A stretch of 40,980 bases of DNA from contig CAXBPY010000024.1 in NCBI GenBank assembly GCA_963977675.1, positions 1-40,980 on the forward strand, given 5' to 3'. Source of the stretch: CAXBPY01 sp003455275. GTDB taxonomy: Bacteria > Bacteroidota > Bacteroidia > Chitinophagales > UBA10324. Under the pieces are notes generated by a model. It saw nothing but the letters and a program-made list of their open reading frames with translations, searched no databases and had not been told where the DNA came from. The translations under genes were made by a program, and so were the position numbers. This document shows, one piece after another, positions 27,131-35,157 of this stretch; the stretch's first letter is position 1; every line of letters begins with the position of its first letter.

Positions 27131-27902
27131 AAAATCTTTCAATTGATCCTAGTCCAAATAAGGCGAAATCATATTTGACCGGATCGTTTGCATCAAATTT
27201 TTTTAATGTATCAGTTAGCTCAACTGCAGTTAGCCAATCCACTTTTTTTCTATTTATGAGATTGAGTTTGCGGGCTACTCGCTCCACATGCAGGTCAACA
27301 GGAATGATTAATTGTGAAGGAGAAATTTTTTTCCAGATACCGAAATCAACACCACAATTATCCTGACGAACCATCCAGCGCAGGAACATGTTTAAGCGCT
27401 TACAGGAACTTTTTCGGAGCGGAGTGGGCACATGTTTACGCGTGCGGGTTGGAAAATCAGGAAGAGAAAAAAAAATATTGTGAAACCGAATCAGCGCTCC
27501 ACAGGTATTGGTTTCAGTCTTATCCGGAAGAAATAAATTTTCTAATGAAACATGATTTGAATAGTGATACCTGAGGAAATGAATGAAGTAAAGTGCATCG
27601 GTAGAATTGAAGGTGCGGTGTCTGAAATTATCAAACTGTTTCAATTCGTTTTCTTTATGATTAAGAATGAAATCATATGGCGAGTGATCAAACATTTTCA
27701 TCAGTTCATTGCACTTATTGATTATTGTTTTTCGCTGACCCCATGCAAGTGTTGCTGCAAACAATCCTGCAATTTCAATGTCCTGCCTTTTTTTGAACTG
27801 ATGCGGAATTGAAACCGGGTCATTGAAAATAAATGAAGGCGAGTTGAACTGACTGACCTTTTTATCGAGAAAAATTTTCAGAGAATTAAAATCACTTGTC
27901 AC
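27129..27902 (-). CDS. TIGR02757 (DUF2400) family protein
   Basis: A 257-residue cytoplasmic protein of a conserved family without known function. Recognisable family segments are ATLAWGQRKTIINKCNELM near the N-terminus, FRHRTFNSTDALYFIHFLRYHY in the middle, and a C-terminal half with RLNMFLRWMVRQDNCGVDFGIWKKI, LIIPVDLHVERVARKLNLINRK and DPVKYDFALFGLGS. The C-terminal part resembles helix-hairpin-helix DNA glycosylases, so a nucleic-acid role has been supposed for the family. The start codon is GTG; stop codons close the frame shortly upstream. It is divergent from the membrane protein at 27976. Confidence 0.85.
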   Translation of the reverse strand: MTSDFNSLKIFLDKKVSQFNSPSFIFNDPVSIPHQFKKRQDIEIAGLFAATLAWGQRKTIINKCNELMKMFDHSPYDFILNHKENELKQFDNFRHRTFNSTDALYFIHFLRYHYSNHVSLENLFLPDKTETNTCGALIRFHNIFFSLPDFPTRTRKHVPTPLRKSSCKRLNMFLRWMVRQDNCGVDFGIWKKISPSQLIIPVDLHVERVARKLNLINRKKVDWLTAVELTDTLKKFDANDPVKYDFALFGLGSIERF

Positions 27903-27975
27903 TATTCAAAAATGAGAAGACGAATTAAGAAGTTTTTATCTTCATGCAGCAAGATCAAGAATAAATTCGTCGCCG

Positions 27976-29634
27976 ATGAATCGCATCAATGACCTGCTGC
28001 TTTCTGTTTCAATAATTTTTCTTTTACTTATTTTCTTTTGCATTGGAGTTACGGATTTATTCTTTGCGTTAAACCTCCCTCACTTTCAATTCATTTTTCC
28101 AATCGCTGCAGTTATGTGCATTGGGTTATCCTGGAGTTTATGCAAAAAGTACCTGATGATTCACAACAGCATTTTTTTGATTTCAGTTTTTGTATCAGTT
28201 GTTATCTTTTTAATTTTTGAAATCATCGCGCTAAGTTTTTATGACATCTCATGGGATGGACAGGCATATCATCTGGAAGCAATTCTGAAGATGAAGGAAG
28301 GGTGGAATTCAATATGGATGAAACTCGATAACTCATTGAAGGCCGACAATATTTTTATTAATCATTATCCGAGAGGAGACTGGTATGTTTCATTTTCACT
28401 ATATGCACTCACCGGAAAAATAGAAGGAGTTAAAGTTTTCAATTTTCTTTGGTTTATCATCTGTTGGTTTTTATGCTGTTCATTATTGAACAGATTCATA
28501 AAGTTAAGTTTTCTCCTGTCGGTTTTTGTTTCACTGCTCGCTGCAGCAAATCCGGTAACCTTGGTGCAATTGCTTAGCAATTATGTTGACGGGCAACTTG
28601 CCATGACACTCACCCTGACAATAACCTTGTGTGCTTTCCTGTATTATACCGGAAATTTTTTATTCGCCTTATTACTTTTTTTTACTACAACCATTGCTGT
28701 CAACCTCAAATTCACGGCTCCATTTTATGTCCTCTTACTGGCAGCCGGATGCGTTACTGTTTTTGTATTTATAAAAAATTTTGTTGCAGTTAAAAAAATT
28801 TGTTTGGCAATTGTTGCAGGATTTTTATTTGGAATTTTTGTAATAGGATATTCACCCTATGTTTTCAACACAATAGAATTTGGGAATCCGGTTTACCCGA
28901 TTGCTGACAAGTCGCAGGAAAAAATTAACAGCAGTATTGCGAATGCACTGGCTCCTGTTTCATTTTCAAAAATGAATCGTGTACAAAAATTAGTGGCCTC
29001 GAATTTTTCAAAGGGCGTTTATAGCCGCAGTCCTAAGAATAATCAGCTGAAAATTCCAGGGACTTTTTCGGAAGATGAAATCATGAATTATGTTCGGCCT
29101 GATGCTGAGGTGGCAGGAATGGGCCCGTTTTTTTCGCTGGCGTTACTGTTAAGCGTAATTGCATTAGGTTATATTTTCATTGCAGATCGTAAAATATTTT
29201 TTGTTCTTTCCATTGGAATTTCCTTCATCCTTATTTCAGTTTTTATCACTCCGGTTGGTTGGCTGCCGCGATATGCACCTCAATTTTATCTCATATCAGT
29301 TTTTGTTTTAATAGCTGCGTTTTCCATCCGAAAAAGATTTTCAGTAATAATTGCAGGCGTTTGCTTTGTCGTACTTCTGATGAATAATTTTATGATAGCA
29401 AATTATTATTTCACGCGTCAGGCTAAATTTTCTTCGCAATTGAAAACAGAATTGAAAAATATTTCTGATAAGAAAAAAGCGGTTCGTGTTTTTTTTGGCC
29501 GCTTCAATTCAAACAGGCAACGATTCAATGAATCAGGAATTCGTTTCACCGAAGTGAAATCAATCCATGAACTTGATTCATCAAAAATTTATTATCTGCA
29601 AGGACTGAATGATCAGGTTGCGGTAGAGAATTAA
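27976..29634 (+). CDS. Polytopic membrane protein, GT-C glycosyltransferase-like
   Basis: A 552-residue integral membrane protein with about 11-13 hydrophobic helices. After the third or fourth helix comes SFYDISWDGQAYHLEAILKM, with Asp94-Gly95 followed by Tyr-His, and then INHYPRGDWYVSF, both in a large extracytoplasmic loop. This resembles the acidic catalytic loop and later Tyr-Pro motif of GT-C enzymes that use polyprenyl-phosphate sugars. The C-terminal ~70 residues form a soluble tail. No partner glycosylation genes lie nearby and I cannot name a substrate. Its stop overlaps the convergent hutH stop (both use TTAA at 29631-29634). Confidence 0.6.
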   Translation: MNRINDLLLSVSIIFLLLIFFCIGVTDLFFALNLPHFQFIFPIAAVMCIGLSWSLCKKYLMIHNSIFLISVFVSVVIFLIFEIIALSFYDISWDGQAYHLEAILKMKEGWNSIWMKLDNSLKADNIFINHYPRGDWYVSFSLYALTGKIEGVKVFNFLWFIICWFLCCSLLNRFIKLSFLLSVFVSLLAAANPVTLVQLLSNYVDGQLAMTLTLTITLCAFLYYTGNFLFALLLFFTTTIAVNLKFTAPFYVLLLAAGCVTVFVFIKNFVAVKKICLAIVAGFLFGIFVIGYSPYVFNTIEFGNPVYPIADKSQEKINSSIANALAPVSFSKMNRVQKLVASNFSKGVYSRSPKNNQLKIPGTFSEDEIMNYVRPDAEVAGMGPFFSLALLLSVIALGYIFIADRKIFFVLSIGISFILISVFITPVGWLPRYAPQFYLISVFVLIAAFSIRKRFSVIIAGVCFVVLLMNNFMIANYYFTRQAKFSSQLKTELKNISDKKKAVRVFFGRFNSNRQRFNESGIRFTEVKSIHELDSSKIYYLQGLNDQVAVEN

Positions 29635-31121
29635 ATTTTATTTTCTCTCATAAATCCGACTGTCATGGTTATATCATCATGAAGAATTCTGTCTGAAACA
29701 TTAAAGGAAACCTTTTTTCTGTAATCAGAAATCAGCGATTCGATTTTATTGCTGCTCTTCATCGGTCTTCTGAATTCAAGCGCTTGAGCTGCATTAAGAA
29801 ATTCGATTGCCAAAATGTTTTCAAGATTATTCAATACTCTCAAACATTTTGTTGCAGCATTGGCGCCCATACTTACATGATCTTCTTGCCCATTACTACT
29901 CACAATGCTGTCGACAGATGATGGAGTGCAGAGTTGTTTATTCTGGCTAACAAGCGAGGCTGCGGTGTATTGTGGAATCATCATTCCTGAATTCAATCCG
30001 GGATTAGAAACAAGAAAGGCAGGCAGGCCTCTTTGTCCGCTTATAAGCTGATAGGTTCTGCGTTCAGAAATGCTTCCTAATTCTGAGAGTGCGATTGCAA
30101 GAAAATCTAGCGTTAAAGCCAGAGGTTGCCCGTGAAAATTTCCGCCACTGATAATCAGATCTTCATCAGGAAAAATATTCGGATTATCTGTAACAGAATT
30201 TATTTCGGTAGTGAAGACATTCACTGCATATTCAATCGCATCTTTCGAAGCGCCGTGTACCTGTGGTATACAACGGAAAGAATACGGATCTTGTACTTGT
30301 TCTTTTTTGTGGGAAGAAATTTCACTGCCACTTAATATTTCCAGAATACTTTTTGCTGTTTGTGTTTGTCCCTTTTGCGGGCGCACTTTGTGAATTAAAG
30401 AATGAAATGGTTCCAGCCGGGAATCAAATGCATCGATAGAAATGCAGCTAATCATATCTGCCCAGGCTGATAACTGTTTAGCGCGAATCAGGATATATGA
30501 TCCATAAGCACTCATAAATTGAGTTCCGTTCAGCAGAGCTAACCCTTCTTTCGATTTTAATTTTAATGCATTCCATTTGAAATGAGGAAGTAATTCAGCA
30601 GAAGAAAATTTTCTTCCTTCATAATTGACAGATCCGAAACCAAGCAAGGGCAAACACAAATGTGCGAGCGGAGCCAAATCTCCTGATGCACCAAGTGATC
30701 CCTGATCATAAACAACAGGATTTATTCCCAGATTATAAAAATCTATCAGACGCCAAACAGTAGTAATATCAGTTCCGGAATTTCCATAAGAGAGGGATTG
30801 AATCTTAAGCAAAAGCATGAGCCGAACAATTTCATAAGGCACCTCATCGCCTAATCCGCAAGCGTGTGACTTAACTAAGTTTTCCTGCAATTGTTCTGCC
30901 TGGTCGCGTGATATTTTTACATTACATAAAGAACCAAATCCAGTATTAATACCATAGAAAAGTTCTTCGCTTTGATCAGTTTTTTTATCCAGATAATTTC
31001 TGCAAGCAATAATTTTTTCTCTTGATTCATCTGAAAGCTGAAGTGTAGAATTGTTGTATAAAATTTCTTCAAGCTTTTCCAGAGACAGATGCTCGGAACT
31101 GATAAAATGTGTAGAAGGCAT
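29631..31121 (-). CDS. hutH: Histidine ammonia-lyase
   Basis: This protein removes ammonia from L-histidine to give urocanate. The 496 residues carry the Ala145-Ser146-Gly147 triad (GSLGASGDLAPLAH) that forms the MIO electrophile, the catalytic Tyr56 in YGINTGFGSL, and the Ser85-His86 pair (VKSHACGLG) that points to histidine rather than tyrosine or phenylalanine. The later QEDHVSMGANAATKCLRVLNN segment is also typical. No hutU, hutI or hutG is present in the window, so the rest of histidine breakdown must be elsewhere or absent. An aromatic-lyase role in pigment synthesis is the alternative, but the Ser-His pair argues against it. The palindrome TTTGATCAAA at 31128-31137 lies just before the start. 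Confidence 0.9.
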   Translation of the reverse strand: MPSTHFISSEHLSLEKLEEILYNNSTLQLSDESREKIIACRNYLDKKTDQSEELFYGINTGFGSLCNVKISRDQAEQLQENLVKSHACGLGDEVPYEIVRLMLLLKIQSLSYGNSGTDITTVWRLIDFYNLGINPVVYDQGSLGASGDLAPLAHLCLPLLGFGSVNYEGRKFSSAELLPHFKWNALKLKSKEGLALLNGTQFMSAYGSYILIRAKQLSAWADMISCISIDAFDSRLEPFHSLIHKVRPQKGQTQTAKSILEILSGSEISSHKKEQVQDPYSFRCIPQVHGASKDAIEYAVNVFTTEINSVTDNPNIFPDEDLIISGGNFHGQPLALTLDFLAIALSELGSISERRTYQLISGQRGLPAFLVSNPGLNSGMMIPQYTAASLVSQNKQLCTPSSVDSIVSSNGQEDHVSMGANAATKCLRVLNNLENILAIEFLNAAQALEFRRPMKSSNKIESLISDYRKKVSFNVSDRILHDDITMTVGFMRENKI

Positions 31122-31199
31122 TCAGGTTTTGATCAAATGTGATTTTGGCAAAGATGAAAATTCATTGAAGCTTTTTATATCCCGGTTATTAAAATAAAA

Positions 31200-31223
31200 A
31201 AAGGTTGGCGAGCGCCAACCTTT
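31200..31223 (-). terminator. Terminator after scpB
   Basis: AAAGGTTGGC pairs with GCCAACCTTT around a 4-base GAGC loop, 24 bases after the scpB stop. The - strand continues into TTTTTATTTT and the + strand into AATTTTTTTT, so the hairpin could act in both directions. It separates scpB from hutH. Confidence 0.82.
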
Positions 31224-31246
31224 AATTTTTTTTGCGAGAGGCTGAA

Positions 31247-31813
31247 TCAATTTTCAGAGAGAACGCCCACTGTATTTTCTTCGGGCTGCTCGATGTCCTT
31301 AAGTTTTGGTAAATCTTTTACAGAATTAATTCCGAAATAATTCATAAAGAAATTGCTGACATTATAGAGAATCGGTTTGCCAACATGTTCGCTTCTTCCT
31401 TTTATAACAATTAAATCTTTCTCTAACAATTTCTGAATTGAATAATCACAGTTCACACCGCGGATAGACTCAATTTCAGGTTTAGAAATAGGTTGTTTAT
31501 ATGCAATGATCGAAAGAACCTCAAGCTGACTGGTGCTAAGCCGTTTGTTCAATTTGCTCTTTAGCATTTCAGAAATCGTGGCAGTGAATTCGTTCTTGCT
31601 CAAGAATTGGTATCCCTCAGCAATTTGAACAACCTGAAAAGCATACTCATCAGAAGAATATTTTCTCACTAAATCATTCAAATGACCTTCTATTTCAAAT
31701 TTGCTGATTTCTACTCCGGCAATCTTAGAAACAGTAGCTTGTATTTCGTTAATAGTTAAAGGCTGGTCAGTAGCAAAAACCAGAGCTTCAATATGTGATT
31801 TTAATTGTTCCAT
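31247..31813 (-). CDS. scpB: Segregation and condensation protein B
   Basis: A 188-residue partner of ScpA and SMC in the bacterial condensin complex, which compacts and segregates the chromosome. Two winged-helix domains are visible: the first with KSHIEALVFATDQPLTINEIQATVSKI, the second with LNKRLSTSQLEVLSIIAYKQPISKPEIESIRGVNCDYSIQKLLEKDLIVIKGRSEHVGKPILYNVSNFFMNYFGI, the strongly conserved core of the family. scpA and smc are not in the window. The gene lies downstream of the epimerase gene on the same strand, with about 95 bases between, and is followed by a terminator. Confidence 0.93.
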   Translation of the reverse strand: MEQLKSHIEALVFATDQPLTINEIQATVSKIAGVEISKFEIEGHLNDLVRKYSSDEYAFQVVQIAEGYQFLSKNEFTATISEMLKSKLNKRLSTSQLEVLSIIAYKQPISKPEIESIRGVNCDYSIQKLLEKDLIVIKGRSEHVGKPILYNVSNFFMNYFGINSVKDLPKLKDIEQPEENTVGVLSEN

Positions 31814-31908
31814 TAGTAATTCTTATTGATAACAAAACTGAGCAATAGCAACGAATAGAGCATATGATCTAAAAATTAGTTTTTAACATTTTAAATTTTA
31901 GAAAACGC

Positions 31909-32892
31909 TTAAACCCGATTTGATTTTATGAATTCATCACATATCCATTCAATTGTTTTGCTGAAATCGGTGTATTTAAAATTCAGGCGACTCGCTACTG
32001 CTGAACCGTCATATAAAAAATGATTGCTGGCCACCCTTGCTGATTCAACTGATACTACCGGAGTCTTTCCGAAAAGCCTGAGTAAAGAAAGTACTCTTGC
32101 ACCAACATTGGCAACTGCCGGAGAAACCTTAATTGATGGTCTGGGTTTATTCAAACGGTCTGCTACATCGGAGAAAAAATCCTTGTAGGTTTTGTTCGTT
32201 CCGCAGATCACAAACCGCTCATTCACTATTTCACTTTTCAATAGTTGGATAGCAATTTCAGCTACATCGCGTGCATCAGTCATTCCATTAGTTCCGGTAG
32301 GGTATCCTTTCAAACCATTCTCAACATTCGTAAACAACCTGCAAGTATTTTCATTCCAGTCTCCTGTTCCGAAAATCATAGTTGGACAAATCACAACCGC
32401 GTTCAATCCTTCAGCAACTCCGCGCCAGATTTCCATTTCAGATTTGTACTTGCTTAAAGCATAGCGTGTATTCAGTTTACTGTCTTCCCATTTATGTTTT
32501 TCAGAAATCAGTTCGCCACTTTTATTTCTTCCAAGTGAGGCAACTGAACTTATATGTAATAATTTTTTCACGCCGGAACTCAAGCATTCATTTACAACAT
32601 TTGCTGTTCCTTCAATATTCACCTTCATCATTTGTAATTCATCTTTTTTAAAAAAGGAAACAAGGGCAGCGCCATGAATCACAGTATCACAATCCTTCAT
32701 TGCTTCTTCCAGGGAAAAAATATCCAGAACATCACCCTTCACCCAATCAATCCTGGAGTGTTCTGAATCTGTGAGGATTGAATTTTTTTTTACCCTGTAA
32801 ATAGCCCGAATTTCAAGCCCTTCTTTCAACAATCGCTTAAGTATATGTTGTCCCAAAAACCCGGTACCGCCTGTTACTAAAACTTTTTGCAT
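31909..32892 (-). CDS. NAD-dependent epimerase/dehydratase (extended SDR)
   Basis: A 327-residue oxidoreductase of the extended short-chain dehydrogenase family. The N-terminal dinucleotide motif GGTGFLG is at residues 8-14, followed by the acidic GDVLD, the LLHISSVASLG strand, the catalytic Tyr-x-x-x-Lys in RYALSKYKSE and CPTMIFGTGDWN. The sequence is closest in style to dihydroflavonol-reductase or 3-beta-HSD-like members, and the substrate cannot be told. The frame extends to a GTG at 32913, but ATG 32892 places the nucleotide-binding motif at the usual distance from the start. It is divergent from the yceD-rpmF-plsX unit. Confidence 0.85.
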   Translation of the reverse strand: MQKVLVTGGTGFLGQHILKRLLKEGLEIRAIYRVKKNSILTDSEHSRIDWVKGDVLDIFSLEEAMKDCDTVIHGAALVSFFKKDELQMMKVNIEGTANVVNECLSSGVKKLLHISSVASLGRNKSGELISEKHKWEDSKLNTRYALSKYKSEMEIWRGVAEGLNAVVICPTMIFGTGDWNENTCRLFTNVENGLKGYPTGTNGMTDARDVAEIAIQLLKSEIVNERFVICGTNKTYKDFFSDVADRLNKPRPSIKVSPAVANVGARVLSLLRLFGKTPVVSVESARVASNHFLYDGSAVASRLNFKYTDFSKTIEWICDEFIKSNRV

Positions 32893-32989
32893 GGAAGCGA
32901 ATGTAGTTTTCACCTTTTAGTCAATAGATATTTTGTGAAATCGTGATTTTAGAAATAATTTCAAAGAGTTGAAAGAGAGTTAATCCCAC

Positions 32990-33019
32990 TTTTATTTCTC
33001 ATCTATATGATTACTTTTG
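32990..33019 (+). promoter_or_regulatory. Predicted promoter of the yceD-rpmF-plsX unit
   Basis: TACTTTTG at 33012-33019 is an exact match to the Bacteroidota -7 consensus TAnnTTTG. An imperfect -33 element, TTTA at 32990-32993, lies 18 bases upstream. Transcription would start near 33026, giving a leader of about 20 bases before the GTG at 33045. Confidence 0.45.
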
Positions 33020-33044
33020 TTCCCCTTTTTGAAAACCTGAAGCA

Positions 33045-33581
33045 GTGAATCCGTTCCGTGAGTTTGATATAGCGTTTGTAGGTCTAAAACCCGGAATTCA
33101 CCATTTCAGTTTTGAAATAGATAATAAATTTTTTCAGCTCTTTGACCAATCGCCGGTAAGCAACGCAAAAATTAATGTGAAACTCGAGTTTGATAAAAAG
33201 GTAAACTTTTTTCTACTCAACTTTCAGATATCAGGAACAGTTCACTTACAATGTGACCGCTGTGCTGATGAAATTGATTTTCCAATTGATGCCGATTATC
33301 CTCTAGTTATTAAATTCGATGAACACCGGGAAGAAGATAATGACGACAGCAACGCTGATGTGATGTATATCAGCCGTTCTGAAACTTTGCTCAATGTTTC
33401 GCAACTTATTTACGAGTTCGTTGTGTTGAGCATACCAATGGGACGAATTACCTGCGAACATGTTCCTTCAAAAGGAAAATGCAATGAAGAAGCAATTAAA
33501 GTATTAACCACTCTCAACCGCGAGCCGGAACACAACCCCGATCCGCGATGGGATAAACTAAAAAAGATAAAAACTAAGTAA
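33045..33581 (+). CDS. yceD: DUF177/YceD family protein
   Basis: A 178-residue protein of the YceD family, which is encoded next to rpmF in most bacteria and has been linked to 23S rRNA maturation. The family features are GTVHLQCDRCADEIDFPID, a CxxC pair preceding a beta region, and the C-terminal helix NVSQLIYEFVVLSIPMGRITCEHVPSKGKCNEEA, which adds two more Cys and may complete a metal site. The start is GTG. The rpmF start lies 2 bases after its stop, so they are one transcript. Confidence 0.9.
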   Translation: MNPFREFDIAFVGLKPGIHHFSFEIDNKFFQLFDQSPVSNAKINVKLEFDKKVNFFLLNFQISGTVHLQCDRCADEIDFPIDADYPLVIKFDEHREEDNDDSNADVMYISRSETLLNVSQLIYEFVVLSIPMGRITCEHVPSKGKCNEEAIKVLTTLNREPEHNPDPRWDKLKKIKTK

Positions 33582-33583
33582 AT

Positions 33584-33775
33584 ATGCCAAACCCTAAACG
33601 ACGCCATTCCCGCACACGCCGCGACAAACGACGCACACATGATAAAGCTACTGTACCTACAGTTTCGGTTGATCCAACAACTGGCGCTGCTCATTTGCGT
33701 CACCGAGCTCACTGGCACGAAGGCAAGCTCTATTACAAGGGCAATGTGGTTCTTGAAAAATCAACTGACGCCTAA
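33584..33775 (+). CDS. rpmF: 50S ribosomal protein L32, cysteine-free
   Basis: A 63-residue large-subunit protein with the typical N-terminus MPNPKRRHSRTRRDKRRTHDK. In zinc-ribbon L32 the next part carries two CxxC pairs; here they are replaced by DPTTG and RAHWHEG, so no Cys remains in the protein. Partial cysteine loss is, as I recall, normal in flavobacteria and relatives (ending RAHWHEGKxYYxG), but the loss of all four is notable. The gene sits between yceD and plsX, the classic order. Confidence 0.96.
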   Translation: MPNPKRRHSRTRRDKRRTHDKATVPTVSVDPTTGAAHLRHRAHWHEGKLYYKGNVVLEKSTDA

Positions 33776-33807
33776 GAAGATAATTAGCCATTCGCTTGAC
33801 AAACACC

Positions 33808-34770
33808 ATGCGACTCGGTATTGATGCCATGGGCGGCGATTACGCCCCTCTCGAATGCATTCGTGGAGCAAAACTTTTTTGCCAGGAAAATAATTCGGGC
33901 AAGTATGAATTGGTTTTGTTCGGAGATATAGAGAAAATGCGCCCAATGCTCCAAGCAGAGGGTGGAGCAGATTCCTGTATTTCACTTGTTCATACAACCG
34001 AAGTAATCGAGATGGGTGAGTCTCCAACCCGGGCATTAGTTGCAAAGCCCAACAGCAGTATGGCAATTGGTTTCCAGTATTTAAAGGAAGGAAAGATTGA
34101 TGCATTTGCAAGCGCCGGAAATACCGGAGCAATGTTGGTTGGAGCAATGTATTCTGTGAAAACAATTCCCGGAGTATTGCGCCCGGCTTTGTCGACTTTA
34201 GTTCCGCATGAGAATGGCAAAACAGGTTTGTTGCTAGATGTAGGAGCAAATGCTGATGCGAAACCTGAGATGCTCAATCAGTTTGCATTAATGGGCGCTC
34301 TGTATTTAAAGCATGTTTATCATGTAGATAACCCGCGGGTTGCCCTTATGAATATTGGAGAAGAAGAAGGAAAAGGAAATAAGCTGGCGCAAGAGACATA
34401 TTCAGTTTTGAAAGATAATGACAAGATTAATTTCATTGGAAATGTAGAAGGCAGGGATTTGTTGCGCGATATGGCAGATGTAATGGTTACTGATGGTTTT
34501 ACCGGAAACATTATTCTAAAACTTGCAGAATCGTTTTACGATTTGATTAAATCCAGAAAAATTCACGACCCATACTTTGATTCATTTAATTATGAAAACT
34601 ACGGTGGCACTGCTATTCTGGGTGCTGATGCACCGGTGATTGTAGCTCACGGAATTTCGAATGCTGTGGCATTTAAGAATATGATTTCACTTTCGCGGGA
34701 AATTATTTCCAGCAACCTTGTTAATATTTTCAAGGAAGCATTTATCAATAATCAAATTCTCCAGGATTAA
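33808..34770 (+). CDS. plsX: Phosphate acyltransferase PlsX
   Basis: This enzyme makes acyl-phosphate from acyl-ACP and phosphate, the first step of PlsX/PlsY-dependent phospholipid synthesis. The 320 residues contain GIDAMGGDYAP at the N-terminus, SMAIGFQYLKEGKIDAFASAGNTGAMLVGAMY, LLLDVGANADAKPEML, VALMNIGEEEGKGN and VTDGFTGNIILKLAES, all family hallmarks. The frame runs to a TTG at 33796, but ATG 33808 starts directly before the conserved motif. It follows rpmF by 32 bases. fabH, usually next, is missing; a small Fe-S protein gene follows instead. Confidence 0.95.
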   Translation: MRLGIDAMGGDYAPLECIRGAKLFCQENNSGKYELVLFGDIEKMRPMLQAEGGADSCISLVHTTEVIEMGESPTRALVAKPNSSMAIGFQYLKEGKIDAFASAGNTGAMLVGAMYSVKTIPGVLRPALSTLVPHENGKTGLLLDVGANADAKPEMLNQFALMGALYLKHVYHVDNPRVALMNIGEEEGKGNKLAQETYSVLKDNDKINFIGNVEGRDLLRDMADVMVTDGFTGNIILKLAESFYDLIKSRKIHDPYFDSFNYENYGGTAILGADAPVIVAHGISNAVAFKNMISLSREIISSNLVNIFKEAFINNQILQD

Positions 34771-34854
34771 TTTTTGTTTCTTAAATCAATAGCTGAGAAA
34801 TTATTTTTTCAGTAAAGATTTTTATTTTTCGATTCGAAATAAATTCTTCCGTTT

Positions 34855-35115
34855 ATGGATTTGAAAAACATTGTCAAAAAATATTCTAACGGCGAAGTAA
34901 CTATCGTGTGGAAACCTTCTTTGTGTCAGCACTCCAGAAGATGTTTTACAGGTTTGCCTGAAGTTTTTGATCCACAAAATCGTCCTTGGGTGGACCCAAC
35001 CGGAGCTTCTTCGGAGGATATAATCTCGCAAATAAAAATGTGTCCAAGTCATGCACTGAGTTATTACATGAATGCTGACCCACATGAGGAGGAAAAAGAA
35101 AAGAGCCCCGAATAA
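34855..35115 (+). CDS. Small [Fe-S] binding protein (Fer4_19-type)
   Basis: An 86-residue protein of the divergent mono-cluster ferredoxin family. The motif IVWKPSLCQHSRRCFTGLP gives Cys24, His26 and Cys30; the second part RPWVDPTGA... QIKMCPSHALSYY gives Cys63. That makes only three cysteines, so His26 may be the fourth ligand. Such proteins probably carry or transfer electrons, but the partner is unknown. The last codons and stop are part of a terminator hairpin for the opposite strand. Confidence 0.85.
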   Translation: MDLKNIVKKYSNGEVTIVWKPSLCQHSRRCFTGLPEVFDPQNRPWVDPTGASSEDIISQIKMCPSHALSYYMNADPHEEEKEKSPE

Positions 35116-35127
35116 TTCGGAGCTCTT
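35101..35127 (-). terminator. Terminator for pstS, overlapping the Fe-S gene's 3' end
   Basis: A 12-bp stem with one mismatch (35101-35112 with 35116-35127, 3-base loop) lies 31 bases after the pstS stop. On the - strand it is followed by TTCTTTTTC. On the + strand the left arm encodes the last four residues of the Fe-S protein and the loop is its TAA stop; the + strand tail is poor in T. Confidence 0.75.
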
Positions 35128-35157
35128 CTAACATTTATCAATTACCAATTACTGTAA

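Noticed and set aside
29631..31121. Tyrosine or phenylalanine ammonia-lyase of a pigment cluster
   Set aside because: The Ser85-His86 pair is the histidine-type selector, and no aryl-polyene or flexirubin genes lie nearby.
33761..34249. A 162-codon open frame antisense to plsX
   Set aside because: The sense frame is clearly plsX; the antisense product has composition typical of a shadow frame.
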